A stretch of DNA of 64,000 nucleotides, taken from contig NC_037648.1 of the NCBI RefSeq assembly GCF_003254395.2, forward strand, positions 2,273,868 to 2,337,867. Direction: 5' to 3'. How positions within the stretch are numbered: position 1 is the stretch's first letter; each line of letters begins with the position of its first letter. Source of the DNA: Apis mellifera. Lineage: Eukaryota > Arthropoda > Insecta > Hymenoptera > Apidae. The notes below the pieces were generated by a model. The model was given only the letters and a program-made list of their open reading frames with translations. It was not told the origin of the DNA and ran no database searches. Positions 47,971 through 60,491 of the stretch are shown here, one piece after another. Both the position numbers and the translations under genes were made by a program.

Positions 47971-50900
47971 ATGTCTTTCAATATCTGGTGGTTGATACTG
48001 TATTTTAGTATAGTTTGTCAAGCAAAAGCCCATTATTCTTTGAGAGATTTCAAGGCAAATATCTTCCAAGTTAAATATCAATGGAAATACTTCGATTATA
48101 ATTTTGGTAGTGATGAAAAGAGACAAGCTGCAATTCAATCTGGCGAATACAATTATAAGAATAATGTTCCAATAGACGTCGATCGATGGAATGGTAAAGT
48201 ATACAAGGTGTTAATAATCATAGAACATCTTTATAGGATTGATTCTATAAATCGAAGCAAATATGCAAAAATATCAGTTGAATATCTCATTTCTCAAGTT
48301 ATAAAAAATTCAAATTTGCATTAGAAAAAACGAGACACAAATAAAGAGTTCTATTCTTATCATTCTATCTCTTATTTCCTTTAGCGCAAAATTGTATATC
48401 AAATAATATCAAAACTTTTGTGTTTATTTTAGTCTCTAATATCAATTCTACAAAAAAATTCCATATTATATATATTATAATATATTAATATATTAATATC
48501 TTGTATATTTTGAATGAATTAATATGTGTTTACATTTTGTGCATTTTGTGCAAAATAATTTATATTTTGCAGATTATTGCAGATCAAATTAATATAAAAA
48601 ATTTTATATATTTTATAGGTTTATTGAAAATAATATTAATAAAAAAATTCGATACATCTTGTCTTTTGAAGAGCAAGATTAAAATTATTACAATTAATTA
48701 TTCTTAATTATATTAATTTGATTGTTATTAGTAATTCCTTTTATTTTTTATAATTATATTTGTCAATATAATAATTGTTTATACCAACAGAATGCAATCT
48801 TTTCGAAGATTTTATTAATGCTATCAATTTTTTATATGTTATGTTGAATTTTAAATCTGCAACAAAAAACATTTGATTAAAATAAACACATACTGATAAT
48901 ATAAGATTAAATTATATTATAAAAAAATATTTCTTTATTATAATACGTTATTACAATTCTTTAAACGTTACTTATCTTCGAATTATAATTTTGCAGATTA
49001 GTAAAATCAATCATTATGTATATAACAATCTAATTTTCTTAATATTTTATATTTTTCGTTCTAGGTAAAACTTTTGTCACCATATTAAGAAATGATGGTG
49101 TGCCTTCGTCTTTGAACGTGATATCTAACAAAATTGGCAATGGTGGACCACTTTTGGAACCATATCCAAATTGGTCGTGGGCAAAAAATCAAAACTGTTC
49201 TGGTATTACGAGTGTTTACAGAATTGCGGTAATTAAGAATTGTTTTCATATTGGAATTGCAACAATAAACTTCTATAATATCAAAGATACGTTACATAGA
49301 TATACCATAATATGAAAAATCGATGTTTTCTTGAATGTTGATCCATTTCTCCAGCAGAATTTGTCTATTCTTTATTTTTTGATAATATGTTTCTTTGTAT
49401 CATTTTCTCAAGAAGAATTTCACTTTTGTACTTATTTTCTAAATTTAGTTTCAACAGCAATTTTTAATATATGTTATAAAAATAATATTATTCTATTATA
49501 TTCCATGTTTGCTTTTGAAGAAAGAAAAATTCAATTAATATATCATTATTATATAATATTCTATTTAGATTGACGAATGGGATAGATTATGGGTTTTAGA
49601 CAATGGTATTAGCGGTGAGACATCTGTATGCCCTTCGCAGATTGTCGTCTTTGATCTAAAAAATTCAAAATTGTTAAAACAAGTTAAAATACCGCACGAT
49701 ATTGCGATAAACTCTACTACTGGAAAAAGAAATGTAGTAACTCCAATCGTTCAAAGTTTTGATTATAATAATACCTGGGTAAGTCCTGTTTGAAATCAAT
49801 TTTAGCGAATTTTTTAAAAAATTATTATTGACTTTTAGGATACTAGATAATTTCAAAAAAATTGATCAGTTTAATTTTGATCAAAATTAATAATATTAAA
49901 ATATATTCGATATTTCACAGAAAAGTTTTTGTTAACAACTTTTTGATAAACGCCAAATAAAATCTTCATAATTTTCGTTATGAAATCATTTCAGCAATTC
50001 TTCCTCTAAAACAAATTTGAAAAAAAAAACAATTATAAAGTTTGAAAGTTCAAGATATTAATTATTATAATATATAATATAAGAAATTCTATTATAAATT
50101 ACATTTACAATAGGTGTATATAGCAGACGTCGAAGGTTATGCATTGATTATTTATAACAATGCCGACGATTCTTTCCAACGATTGACTTCGAGCACTTTC
50201 GTATACGATCCCAGATACACCAAATACACTATCAATGACGAAAGTTTCTCGTTGCAAGATGGAATTTTGGGTATGGCGCTAAGTCATAAAACGCAAAATC
50301 TTTATTACAGTGCTATGTCCTCTCATAATTTGAATTATGTCAACACAAAACAATTTACACAAGGGAAATTTCAGGCTAATGATATACAATATCAAGGGTA
50401 TGTAGTTAAATAATATTTTTTTCATATCACGTATTAAGTAATTTAAATACTTAAATTTTATTTATTAGGTATTAATTAGATAAATATTATTAGATACTTA
50501 AATTTTTGTTTCTTTCACAGAGCCTCAGATATCTTATGGACTCAAGCGAGCGCTAAAGCAATATCGGAAACTGGTGCTCTCTTCTTTGGACTCGTGAGTG
50601 ACACAGCACTTGGCTGCTGGAACGAGAATCGGCCACTAAAAAGAAGGAATATTGTTAGTAATTGGAAATATTTTTTTTTTCTATAGCATTCATAAGTAAT
50701 AATATTCGAACAATATAGATTGTCTTCTGAAGTAGTATTTTTCGAACAAAAATTTTAATTTAATTACATCACAGTATTTTTAGAACTCAATAAAGATGAT
50801 TGATACTGATTTCAATTTTTTTTAAATTATTTAACGAAGTTACATTTTTATTACATTATAATTATTTTTCGTGCTGATTATTATTATATTTTAAATATTT

Positions 50901-51493
50901 AAAAATTTAAAAATGAGATCATTATACATAATACTTCAATAGTATTGAAATTTTCGAATTTTAATTTCGGTGATACGTATTTATTCAGAATCTCTGAACT
51001 AGATTCGAGTCCCAAAAAATATCTCTACAATTATATGAACTTCTTGTAAATATAAAGAATATTTCGAAAATCAAGAATTAAAGAAAGAGAAAAAATTTAA
51101 AAAAATATTTTCTTTTCAACTATATTCTTTATTTATTGAGAATTAACAATGACACTCATAACACTAAATATTTGTTACAAATATTGTTACTGTGTAAAAT
51201 ATAAACTATTATTAAAATAATTTTCAAATTTTTAGGAAATAGTCGCCAAAAATAACGACACTCTTCAATTCATCAGTGGTATAAAAATTATCAAGCAAAT
51301 ATCTTCAAATATTTATGAACGTCAAAATAACGAGTATATATGGATTGTAAGTAACAAATATCAAAAAATAGCAAATGGAGATTTAAATTTTAATGAAGTG
51401 AATTTTCGAATTTTGAATGCGCCTGTAAATCAATTAATAAGGTACACTCGTTGCGAAAATCCTAAAACAAATTTTTTCTCAATTTTCCTTTGA
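47971..51493 (+). CDS. mrjp9: Major royal jelly protein 9 (MRJP9, Api m 11 isoallergen)
   Basis: Coding exons are 47971-48193, 49065-49228, 49569-49778, 50114-50397, 50521-50653 and 51236-51493, giving 423 aa, the expected MRJP9 length. The signal peptide MSFNIWWLILYFSIVCQAKA differs from the MT(R/K/N/T)WLL pattern of the others. The yellow/MRJP-type domain is intact. There is no Asn-rich tail; the protein ends TRCENPKTNFFSIFL. Exon 4 is 210 bp with NTW at its end. The WTQA and WNENR segments group it with mrjp8. MRJP9 is usually regarded as the member closest to the single ancestral gene, which fits its edge position and divergent sequence. Intron 2 is 871 bp versus about 100-150 elsewhere and contains intergenic-type repeat sequence. 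A poly(A) signal is at 51578-51583. Confidence 0.97.
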
Positions 51494-51577
51494 TCTTTCT
51501 ATTTTTCTTTCTATTGTAATGTCCAAATTAAATTATATGTTTATCAAAGATTTCTAGTTTTTTCTTTAAAAGTATGG

Positions 51578-51583
51578 AATAAA
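51578..51583 (+). terminator. mrjp9 poly(A) signal
   Basis: AATAAA lies 85 bp after the stop; the same GGAATAAATATTATTA context is found after the second pseudogene. Confidence 0.8.
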
Positions 51584-53695
51584 TATTATTAGTATAATAT
51601 TATTTTTCCATTTTAATATTTTATTTTTAAGAATAATTCTTTGTAGTTTCTTTTAGTTAGCGAGATTTTATAACTTATGCGCAAATGTAGTATTTTAAAA
51701 AATATTTTTCTTCATATTCGAGAATGAATGAACATTTATCAGTTGTAAATTCTAATAACAATTTCCTGGATTTTACTGCTACTTAATTGCCGTCTTGCGT
51801 TTCCGAATAGAGGTTAAGATATTGCTAGAAATTTCAATGAGTCAGTGCTATTGAAAATATAATATTATGTTATAAAAAATTATTTTTGCATCAGAGTTAT
51901 TTTTATCTCTTTATAAATCTTATTGTTAAGTAATATTTATTATAGCTTATTCGTGATTTTTTCAAATTTATAAATTTGTTAAAAATCTTCGAAATATCAT
52001 ATTGAAAGATTAAAATATTGTGTAATTTTATCTTCAAAAAGAATTAAATAAAAATTTTCAATATTCATAAAATAAAATAAAAATTAATCAATATTCATTA
52101 ATATTTATATATGTATCAACTTAATTATAAAATTTAATTAATTATGTTTCAATTTTTTTAAGTATATAAATAAATTCTTCAATTATATTAATAAGTTCCC
52201 AATTATTTCTGAATATTTAACATTAATATTGAATCAATTATAATTGTTCTCTGATTCTTGGCCTACATCACAATAAGAATCAATCACTCGATTTTGTTTG
52301 ACTATCGAGCAAAACATCGATTCACATAATTAAAACTCTTACGCAATATCGAACAAAAAATTCTTCTCGCGTTCAAAAAAAAAAAAAAATTCGAAAAATT
52401 AGTTATTAGTTGAATAAGTCTTATTAAAGTAACCCTTAGGGATTTTTAAGAAATTGGATCAGAAATTTCATAATATTATTTCAATTTTTAGATTCCATCT
52501 TATATGATAGTTCGTTCGTGTTATGTAAAGAGAATATGTACAGTCTAAATCAGAAACAGATAATAGACCTACTCATTTTGAAAATTTTTTAAATTTTTAA
52601 TTTTAAGAAATAATATATTATTTAAAAAATAATATATTTTTGAAATAACAATAAAAATTTTGAATTGCTTAAACAATTTAAATAATAAATTTAATAATAA
52701 AATAAAATTGAATTATTCAATTGAATATTGTTGAAAGTATCAAGTATTTATATAATTGCTTATAAAAGTTTATATTATGAATGGAAAGACTAAAAATCAA
52801 ATTTATTATGCAATATAAATTAGATTAGTATATTCCTTATATTTCGTTAAATTTTTCGATTAGTTATGATAATATATTATAATAATTTAGTCATTGATTA
52901 TTTAAATTCATTATATTCAGAATAAATTATTTAATATAGTGATATTTGAATAATGATTCAGTAAAATATATAATAATTATATTTCAAAAACTGTTTGCAA
53001 TAGTCTATTATTAATTTTAAAAAAGTAAAATTTTATAATAATTTATTAATTAACAATATTTATCAATAAATTGATAAATTATAAATTGTAAAATATAAAT
53101 CTTACTTTTCCAATTTCATAATTTTATATAATTTTATAAGTAATTTTACATTATATAATATATTAAAAATAACATAACCTAATAAACTATAATTTATAAA
53201 ATTATATACTTACTTAACTTTATTTAAAACTTTATTTATTTTATTATTCGATTAATTAGTCAATCTATTAATATATTATATCCAAAAAAATTATTACTAA
53301 CTATTATTATTAATTATTTAACTTTCTGACTGAAATATTAGATAACGTTAACACAAAACGCCCTCTTGCGTATTTCTCATCATTTCAATACTTGCATCGA
53401 AACTTGCGATTTGAAATTCTAAATAATAATAGTCGATAAATACTATCGATGAAAAACTTAATTTAAATTCTTGAAATCTTAATAAAAATATTTCGATGTT
53501 ACACCCAGTACTTATTAAATCAGATAAAAATAAATTAGAATGCAAGTATCGTTTATTATTCAAAACAAAATAATAACCGAAATAACAACTGAAGCAATAC
53601 GATTACTAATTGAAAATATTATTAGATATATTGGTAAAATTGTTTATGGAAAAAGAAAATGACGAAATGAAAAGTGGCAAGTGTAGAAAAACGCA
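51584..53695. other. Intergenic DNA 3' of mrjp9
   Basis: The first 370 bp is the counterpart of the DNA 3' of the second pseudogene. After that I see only AT-rich sequence with no gene, promoter module or shared element. Confidence 0.6.
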
Positions 53696-53699
53696 GGTT

Positions 53700-53825
53700 T
53701 CAGCTTTCTCAGTTCGGCCGAACTGTACAATCCAATTACAGTCTGATCGGTCCTCGAGTGTCAGTCTACGTGATTAAGTAATCTCGAACGGTTCTGTGCA
53801 TCGTTTACTCTTCTGAATCTTGAAT
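53700..53825. promoter_or_regulatory. GC-rich patch with 16-bp palindrome, possible promoter or 5' exon
   Basis: In otherwise AT-rich DNA there is a perfect 16-bp palindrome, CAGTTCGGCCGAACTG, at 53710-53725. It lies 36 bp before TCAGTC (53761), which matches the arthropod initiator consensus. The composition change suggests a conserved regulatory patch or the first exon of the small gene at 55664. No TATA box is seen. Direction is not certain; the + direction is suggested only by the initiator. Confidence 0.4.
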
Positions 53826-55330
53826 AATAATTTAGAAAAGGAATTCTATAAGAAAAAAATTACAAGTTAATGAATATTTTTTAATATAAAATTATTAAAA
53901 AACTTGTATGAAGATAGAGAAACGAAGAAAAAATTTTTTAAACATTTTTTTATGAAATTATTTTTATATAATTCAGTGATGCAAATTTTGTGTTGAATTA
54001 ATTCGAAAAATTAATTAATCACCGAAAAGAAAGAAACTTTTAGAAAAAATACGAAATAAATATAAATTTTTTATTTCATATTTGTGCAAGAATAAAAATA
54101 AGACGCAAAATATTAGGTAAGTCGATGAATAAGGTTATAAACATCAATTATACTTGTCCTGATAATCGATATTTTAAATAATCAATTTGGAATTGACTTT
54201 CTATTATTAAATTCGATTTTGTTTCTTAAATAATGAAAAGTTCCATTTACTTTTGTTTCTTGTTATTTTTATTCTATTTTATTATTATATTATAATTGTA
54301 TTTTTTTAAATACGAATAATGGATAATTTATATTCAATTATTATAATTGTCTTTTTAAATACTTTAGATTATTCATATTCAATTATTTCCTTCTTCTCAT
54401 TATATATAGATTATTATATACATAATGTTATAATAAACAATGAAAATTTATTAGTATTTTTGGTTATTCGATATATCTAGATTTAATAAGGAAGTAAAGT
54501 TCTGAAACTGAAAGTTCGTATTAAATTCAAATGGTCTCGCGTCATTTGTTGAACGAATCACTGGAACAGAATAGATTAATGTTTTTAAACAATATGGATC
54601 ATTCGTTTCTCTGGATTTTTCAGTTCAACTAGTTCGATAACCATGAGCTTGACTTTAAAACAATCGAGATGAATTGTTAAATATCACCTTGCTTTGATAT
54701 TCGAATTTTTTCTTTTTGAACAGTTCGTTCGAAAATTACCTTTAAATAACTAATAGTGAAATTTACAATAAAGTGAAGAAAAGATATATATGAAAAAAAG
54801 GGAAAGCGTATCGAGTTAATTGCATCTGATTTACATGCGTGAACATAAATTTTTCTCACTCGATGTATTTGATAGCTTGTCTTTCAATTTTATTGGAACA
54901 TTATGAAAGATTAACTCATTAATGAAATATTTTTGCAATGCAATAAATATAATTATTTATTATTCATCATAATATATAAAAATAAATATTAATAGTAAAT
55001 AAATTTGATCTTAATGAATTAAGAAAATAATTTATATAAATATTAAATTGATATTGATTATCTTGATATTCTATTCTTTTTGATATCATTAAAAAAATAA
55101 ACATGATGAATATTTCATGACACAATTTTATGATACTATTAATTTATAATTTTAATGTAAATTATGTATTATGTTATCTTGCAAAGTAATATTGATATTA
55201 CTATATTATTAATGATTTTTTATTTATTCTTTTTTCGATCAAATGAATAATGTATTCTTAATAGAATATTCTAAAATTTTTTAATGTTGCATAAATTAAA
55301 TAAAATAATGTTATTAATTATTATTTATAA

Positions 55331-55331
55331 A

Positions 55332-55362
<31 letters not shown>

Positions 55363-55376
55363 TATATATATATATA
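55331..55376. repeat. Interrupted (TA)n repeat
   Basis: TA units broken twice by TTTA. Confidence 0.9.
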
Positions 55377-55663
55377 AAATTAAAAAAATTTCTTTAACTA
55401 TTTTATTTCTTTCACAAAGTTAAAACTCAAATATTATTCATTAAATTTGCAAAGATATATAAATTAAACATTAAATCTGAATAACACATTTCCATTACAA
55501 ATAAGAGAAAAAATATTGATAAACAACTGCAGTTATTACGAAATATGAATAATAATGTGACGGCATTAAATTTTTGTTCACGTTTTTCTATACTTTCTCG
55601 CTAACCTAATTTCACAGGTTAATTGAAACGCAAGAAGTAACCTCTTGTTTCATTCCTACAGAC

Positions 55664-55937
55664 ATGCCATGGCAAGAAAAAGGAAAAGCATCGAATCCAG
55701 TCATTGGTCCAAAAATTCATGGACATCTACAAGCCTTGCCAAAGAAACAAATAGTTTTTCATTCGTATCTCCTACTCATTCTTTCACTTATAATTTGGAG
55801 AGTTCTAATCCAAACCATGAACATTCTATGGTTCAAAAAATATGTAAAGAGAGTGGTTCGTCCCGTACAAGTAAGTATGTTACATGTTATTTTATCAAAT
55901 ATCAATAAAATTATAATTTCTATATTTTATATCTAGA

Positions 55938-55987
<50 letters not shown>

Positions 55988-57520
55988 GGAAAAATATTTT
56001 ACAGTGTATCCAATAATATTTAATATATAATGTTTAAAAATATAACATTTTTTAATTTAATTAAAATTATTTATTTTTAACTGATGTAAAATGTTATTTA
56101 AAAAAATTTAAAGAAGAAGGAAAAAAGTGAATATTTATATTAAACAAATATTTGGATTATTTATAAATTCAAAATAAGAAATTATTAACAATTTTGAATT
56201 TAATACTCTTGATACTTTTTTGAAGAATAATATATTTTAAGAAGCTCATAAATTAATAATATTGACAAATCAAAAAAAAGAATTTATAAGAATTTGTTAC
56301 AAATTTATATCAAATTAAAATGATGAATATTTTATAAAAATTATTATGTTATAAAAATTAAAATAATTGTAAAATTGAGAAAAAATAGAATAAGATAATA
56401 AATGGAGATATTTTATGAATTTTTTATTATGATATTTGAAATGAAAAATAAATTTCTAATTAATTTCTATATCTTTAATTTTCTTAACAAAAAATTGAAT
56501 TTAATGATAAGTTTAATGATAAATATTAAAGAAAAAATAATAAAATTATCTAATAAAAGTATAAAAAAATTTTATTAATTAATAAAAATTTAAAGTCTGT
56601 GCAAAATTAATAATATTATCAATATTAAATATTGTCAATATTATTGATTATATATCATTTGAAAAAAAAATTGAAACGAATTAACTAATTTAAAAATTTC
56701 TGAATACCAGTTTTTGAATATTGTCGAAAATAATTGTACTAATAGTTCGAATTCCTATCAAGAAAAAATATAAAATGAAGTTAACAAGAAAAATATATGT
56801 CATTACGTAAAAGTTAGTTTTGTATTTCGTCGCGCAAAAAAACAATAGTAGCAACCAACCAGTGTGTCCTCGTAAAAATAGAATTATGACGTGAAACAAA
56901 TTGCTTCCCGGGAAAATGTGCTTACACGCGCGATTGTTCTAAACATTTTTTACCACTTCGACGTGGCAACAACTATCGCTATTCATAATTGCATAACGCA
57001 CACCTTGCTTTCACGAACAATATATGCTACAATGTCAAATTTACTCGAATTATCAGTTAAATAAAGTCGTGTATGCAGTTAAAATTTTTAGTTTAGGTTA
57101 GGTTAGATTAGAATTTCTTTTTTAGTGTCTTGTTATAACTTTTCTTTCAAAGGAATCGTTGTTAGATACAATTTCAAATAATTCAACAATTCAAATAAGA
57201 TTTTGAATTTTGTATATTATTTTTTAACTTTCTTTCAATTCTATATTAATATCTAGATATCTAGGTATTTATTCTAGATATTTTCAATTCTATGTTAATA
57301 TCTAGATATCTAGGTACTTGTTACATTTTTTTAAATTTAGATTTTTATAAATACAATTATAGAAATGGAATATATGTTTCATCTTTTAAATATCATAATG
57401 TTTATTTTGAATATTTCATATATTTTAACATATACATTTAAATTTTTCATAAATATCCCTAGTCTAATCATATTTTTTCCTTAAAAAAATTTCTGTAGTA
57501 TTTAGATAAAATAGACACTC

Positions 57521-57579
<59 letters not shown>

Positions 57580-57704
57580 ACAAAATTACAAAATGAAAAG
57601 TTATATGTATAGTCTTAATGTAAGAATTAAAATTTAAAATACAAATATTTCTTATTTCTCTTATTATTCAGAACTGGTTTCAAGCGTTCATTAAGCAAGT
57701 GTGA
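55664..57704 (+). CDS. Predicted 79-aa single-pass membrane protein, two exons
   Basis: Exon A (55664-55870) begins ATGCCATGGCAAG right after a strong acceptor, TTCATTCCTACAG. It runs 69 codons to a consensus donor, GTAAGTATG. Exon B (57672-57704) follows TCTCTTATTATTCAG and adds ten codons (NWFQAFIKQV) and TGA in phase 0. The protein has a polar N-terminus, one hydrophobic segment (about residues 30-50, IVFHSYLLLILSLIIWRVL), and a basic C-terminus (KKYVKRVVRPVQ). Size, topology and the short N-terminal segment before the helix resemble cytochrome c oxidase subunit 6C, but identity is too weak for me to assign it. The clean splice sites and the composition shift argue that it is real. A 5' untranslated exon must exist upstream, since exon A starts at an acceptor; 53700-53825 is one candidate. 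It does not resemble the MRJPs. Confidence 0.55.
55942..55982. repeat. (AT)n microsatellite in the intron of the small gene
   Basis: About 20 AT units. Confidence 0.95.
57524..57575. repeat. (AT)n microsatellite
   Basis: About 26 AT units, shortly before the second exon of the small gene. Confidence 0.95.
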
Positions 57705-58600
57705 AATGCTGTTACCTTGAATGGATGGCAATCTAGGGAATTTCAATCTTCCTCGTATTTAATCCATCTCTGTCTCTTCTCTTTCTTCTTCTTCTCTTCT
57801 TCATCTTTCTTCTTTTTCTTCTTTTTCCTTTTCCTCGTGGCTCACGTTATATCTAAGTACCTCGATCAAAGAAACTAAAGAGTTCTCACGAGATTATGCT
57901 GGCGTAACGATGTTCTAATGCATTCCGCCGAACAGATTCCTCATTTCGCAACATCAAACGATTGCTCAAAACATGCTCTAAATATCGAGCATCGGCGCAA
58001 GTAGCAAATTCACTACTAAATTGTAAGAAAACATTACAATTGGTTACAAATGCAAACTATACAAATTCAATTATATAAATTTTTATTAACAGTGTTACAT
58101 CATACCAATTATTTTTATATTATTATAACAATGAAACGAATATTTCAATTTTTTTGTATGTATATCAGAATTAATGGATTTTATTTTACCTATTTTTTAT
58201 TTCAACAAAAGCTTTTCAAATTCAATTGTCTTGAAACTTTTGAAATATTCTTAATTTATATAAAAAAAAAAAAAAAGATAATAAAATTAGCTTCGAGTAT
58301 TTCAATTTAATAATTGAATGATTAATTGTAAATTTTATGATAATAGAAATTTAAAACTTATTATTTTATTCTTTATATTTTGAAAATTTATATTTTCTTT
58401 TCACTTCATTCATTAAGCTACTTTGAAACTTATCACTTTTATAGTATAAATGTATGACTTTTCTAATGTTCAATAGTCCCACAGATCCAACAACATAAAT
58501 GCAACGCATTATTTTCAACTTTTATAGTTTTTGAATTTCCATATACATAATATTATATTATCCTCATTGCCATTGCTATATTAGAAGTATACAGAAGTAC
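57705..58600. other. DNA 3' of the small gene, with TTC-rich tract
   Basis: No further gene is seen. A pyrimidine tract rich in TTC runs from about 57767 to 57836, followed by a GC-richer part (about 57840-58000). No clear poly(A) hexamer could be tied to the small gene, so its 3' end is unknown. Confidence 0.5.
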
Positions 58601-58630
58601 GTGACAGATTTCCACCAAAGATAACTGTTG

Positions 58631-58725
58631 CATTGTGTCACGTGAACGTGTCTCTGTTTAATCTAACAATGATAATGAGGATAATGTAATAACGTCACAT
58701 TATTCTTTTTACAGAAATTCGCCAG
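58631..58725 (+). repeat. CACGTG/GGATAAT dispersed element outside the mrjp array
   Basis: TCACGTGA at 58638-58645, ACGTGTCTCTGTTTAATCTA, GAGGATAATGTAATAACGTC (core at about 58677-58685), then TTTTTACAGAAATTCGCC. Order, spacing and the right flank match the copies after mrjp2 and mrjp7, yet no mrjp exon is nearby. Confidence 0.6.
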
Positions 58726-60120
58726 AAAGAAATTGAATCACCTTTAATTAAAGAAAAAATACCATATTTATTATATTATTATTATTATATTATATTATTA
58801 TTATTATTATTATATTCATTTCTTGTTCGATAATTTTGAGTATGTGACGTCATACTCTCTCATTTGGGAATAGTAGAAAGAAAAAAAGCTAATTAGAAAA
58901 AATAAACATTCGGTCATTATGTTTACGTTTTTACAATTGACAGTGTAATGTAAGAATTGCTTAATGTAAGAATAGTAAATACATAAAGTATGTGATTTAC
59001 GATGTGAAGGTAGCAGTGATGATTATATAATCATTCTGTTTAATTAATTAATTGTTACTTGTATATGATTATCTTAACTTAGTATCATAGATCATTTGAA
59101 TTCTGAATTATCATTTAATAATTTTGAAATTAATTTTAAGTAAATATTTAAATTTAAATTGAAATTAATTTTAAATGTAAAAATAGAAGAAAGTGAATCA
59201 TGAATTATTAGGAATTTTTTATTAAAAAAAAAATTTTTAGCTGTCAAAAAAATAAAATTTCCAAAAATTTCATTAAATCCTTTTTTTTTTTGTTTTATTT
59301 TTGAGATGAATAATTATAAAATCTTTATTTTTTTTCATTGAAATATTAATATATACATTGTAATTCATCTTAAGTAACATATATGAAAATATGTAAAATG
59401 ATAATATTTATTATGTTAATATTAAATCTTTTAAAATAATTTCCTCTATTTGAAAATTAAATCATTAATTAGTTATAATATATTGCCAAATACAATTTCA
59501 AGATTTCACTCGAATTCAAAAATTTTAGAAGAACGTCACTGTGAAAGTAACAAGGTATGAAAAGACATAAACTTATTTGCAACCCATAATAGCCCATACG
59601 TAGCCAATTAAATCCATTCTCAAGTACACTCAAATGTCACAGAGAAACTATTCGATTAGTTTCTCTACTTTCAAATGAAGGCATCAAAAATAAATTCAAT
59701 AAGTTCAAGTCAAACATTAAATTCTTGTTGAAATAATTTAAATTTTTATTTCATTTTTTATTATGTTAAATAATATTTCATAATTATTTATTAAACATGT
59801 AAATTACTTTAACATTTGCTATTTTATTATCCAAATTACCTCTATTATATTTATTCTCTATTATTATTTGACTTAATCAAATTTGATAAATAAATCATTT
59901 TTCAAATTTATTTGCAAAATCATCCTCATTTCAAATAAAAATATATTTCTCTATTTTATTTCAAGCAATTATCTCTCATCTATCCTCAATATTCACTAAT
60001 CATTTTTTATCTCTCTTTTCTATTCCATTTCAATTAATTATCTCTTCTCTCAAGTAAAATTTCACTTGATTCATTTGCAAACTTCGTTCCCTATTTTATT
60101 CCAATTAATCATTTCTTTTT
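58726..60120. other. AT-rich non-coding DNA
   Basis: Contains ATT/TTA trinucleotide runs near 58768-58812 and a GTATGTGACGTCATACTC near-palindrome at about 58848-58865 with a CRE-like TGACGTCA. No gene is seen. Confidence 0.5.
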
Positions 60121-60460
60121 CCAAATAAAAAGAGGTGTCCAAAATCCTGATTCAAAGCATTATACACATTCGCACAACGCTCCAATGTTTGGCATTGTTG
60201 CAGATATATAGGCGGATCCCTTTTTCTACATTTCACGAACACGGGCTCCCATGAACCCGCCGCCAATGACCTATACCGCGGACGAGAGGGAAAATCTTCT
60301 CTAAGAGAAGGGATTCGCCATTCTCTCCTTTCGTAGTACATCTAGACACACTTATGACCCGGATAGTGAATATGGCAGTCGAATAACATCCTCGCTCTCA
60401 TCCCAACTGAACATCTTCATTTTCACTGTCGCGTACCACGGCTCGCGCGATTCTTCGGAT
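60121..60460. other. GC-richer island, function unknown
   Basis: This 340-bp patch is markedly less AT-rich than its surroundings (stretches such as GAACCCGCCGCCAATGACC and GACGAGAGGG). It contains a small hairpin, CTTCTC-TAA-GAGAAG. An antisense frame of 78 codons crosses it but shows no family similarity, signal peptide or splice-site support. A TATATAGGC sequence could be read as a minus-strand TATA box. It is best described as a possible regulatory element or exon of an unseen gene. Confidence 0.4.
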
Positions 60461-60464
60461 TAGG

Positions 60465-60491
60465 AAAAAAAAAAAAAAAAAAAAAAAAAAA
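60465..60491. repeat. Poly(A) run of 27
   Basis: A homopolymer run abutting the GC-richer island; a poly(T) run of similar length follows at 60708-60731. Confidence 0.95.

Noticed and set aside
57093..57112. Telomere-like TTAGG units (TTAGG TTAGG TTAGA TTAGA)
   Set aside because: Only two perfect units; too short to claim an interstitial telomeric repeat.
58848..58865. GTATGTGACGTCATACTC as a further copy of the CACGTG element
   Set aside because: It shares only TGACGTCA with the element's right flank; the CACGTG and GGGGATAAT parts are missing.
60105..60341. 78-codon minus-strand frame in the GC-richer island
   Set aside because: Length is expected by chance once stop codons become rarer with higher GC; no domain seen.
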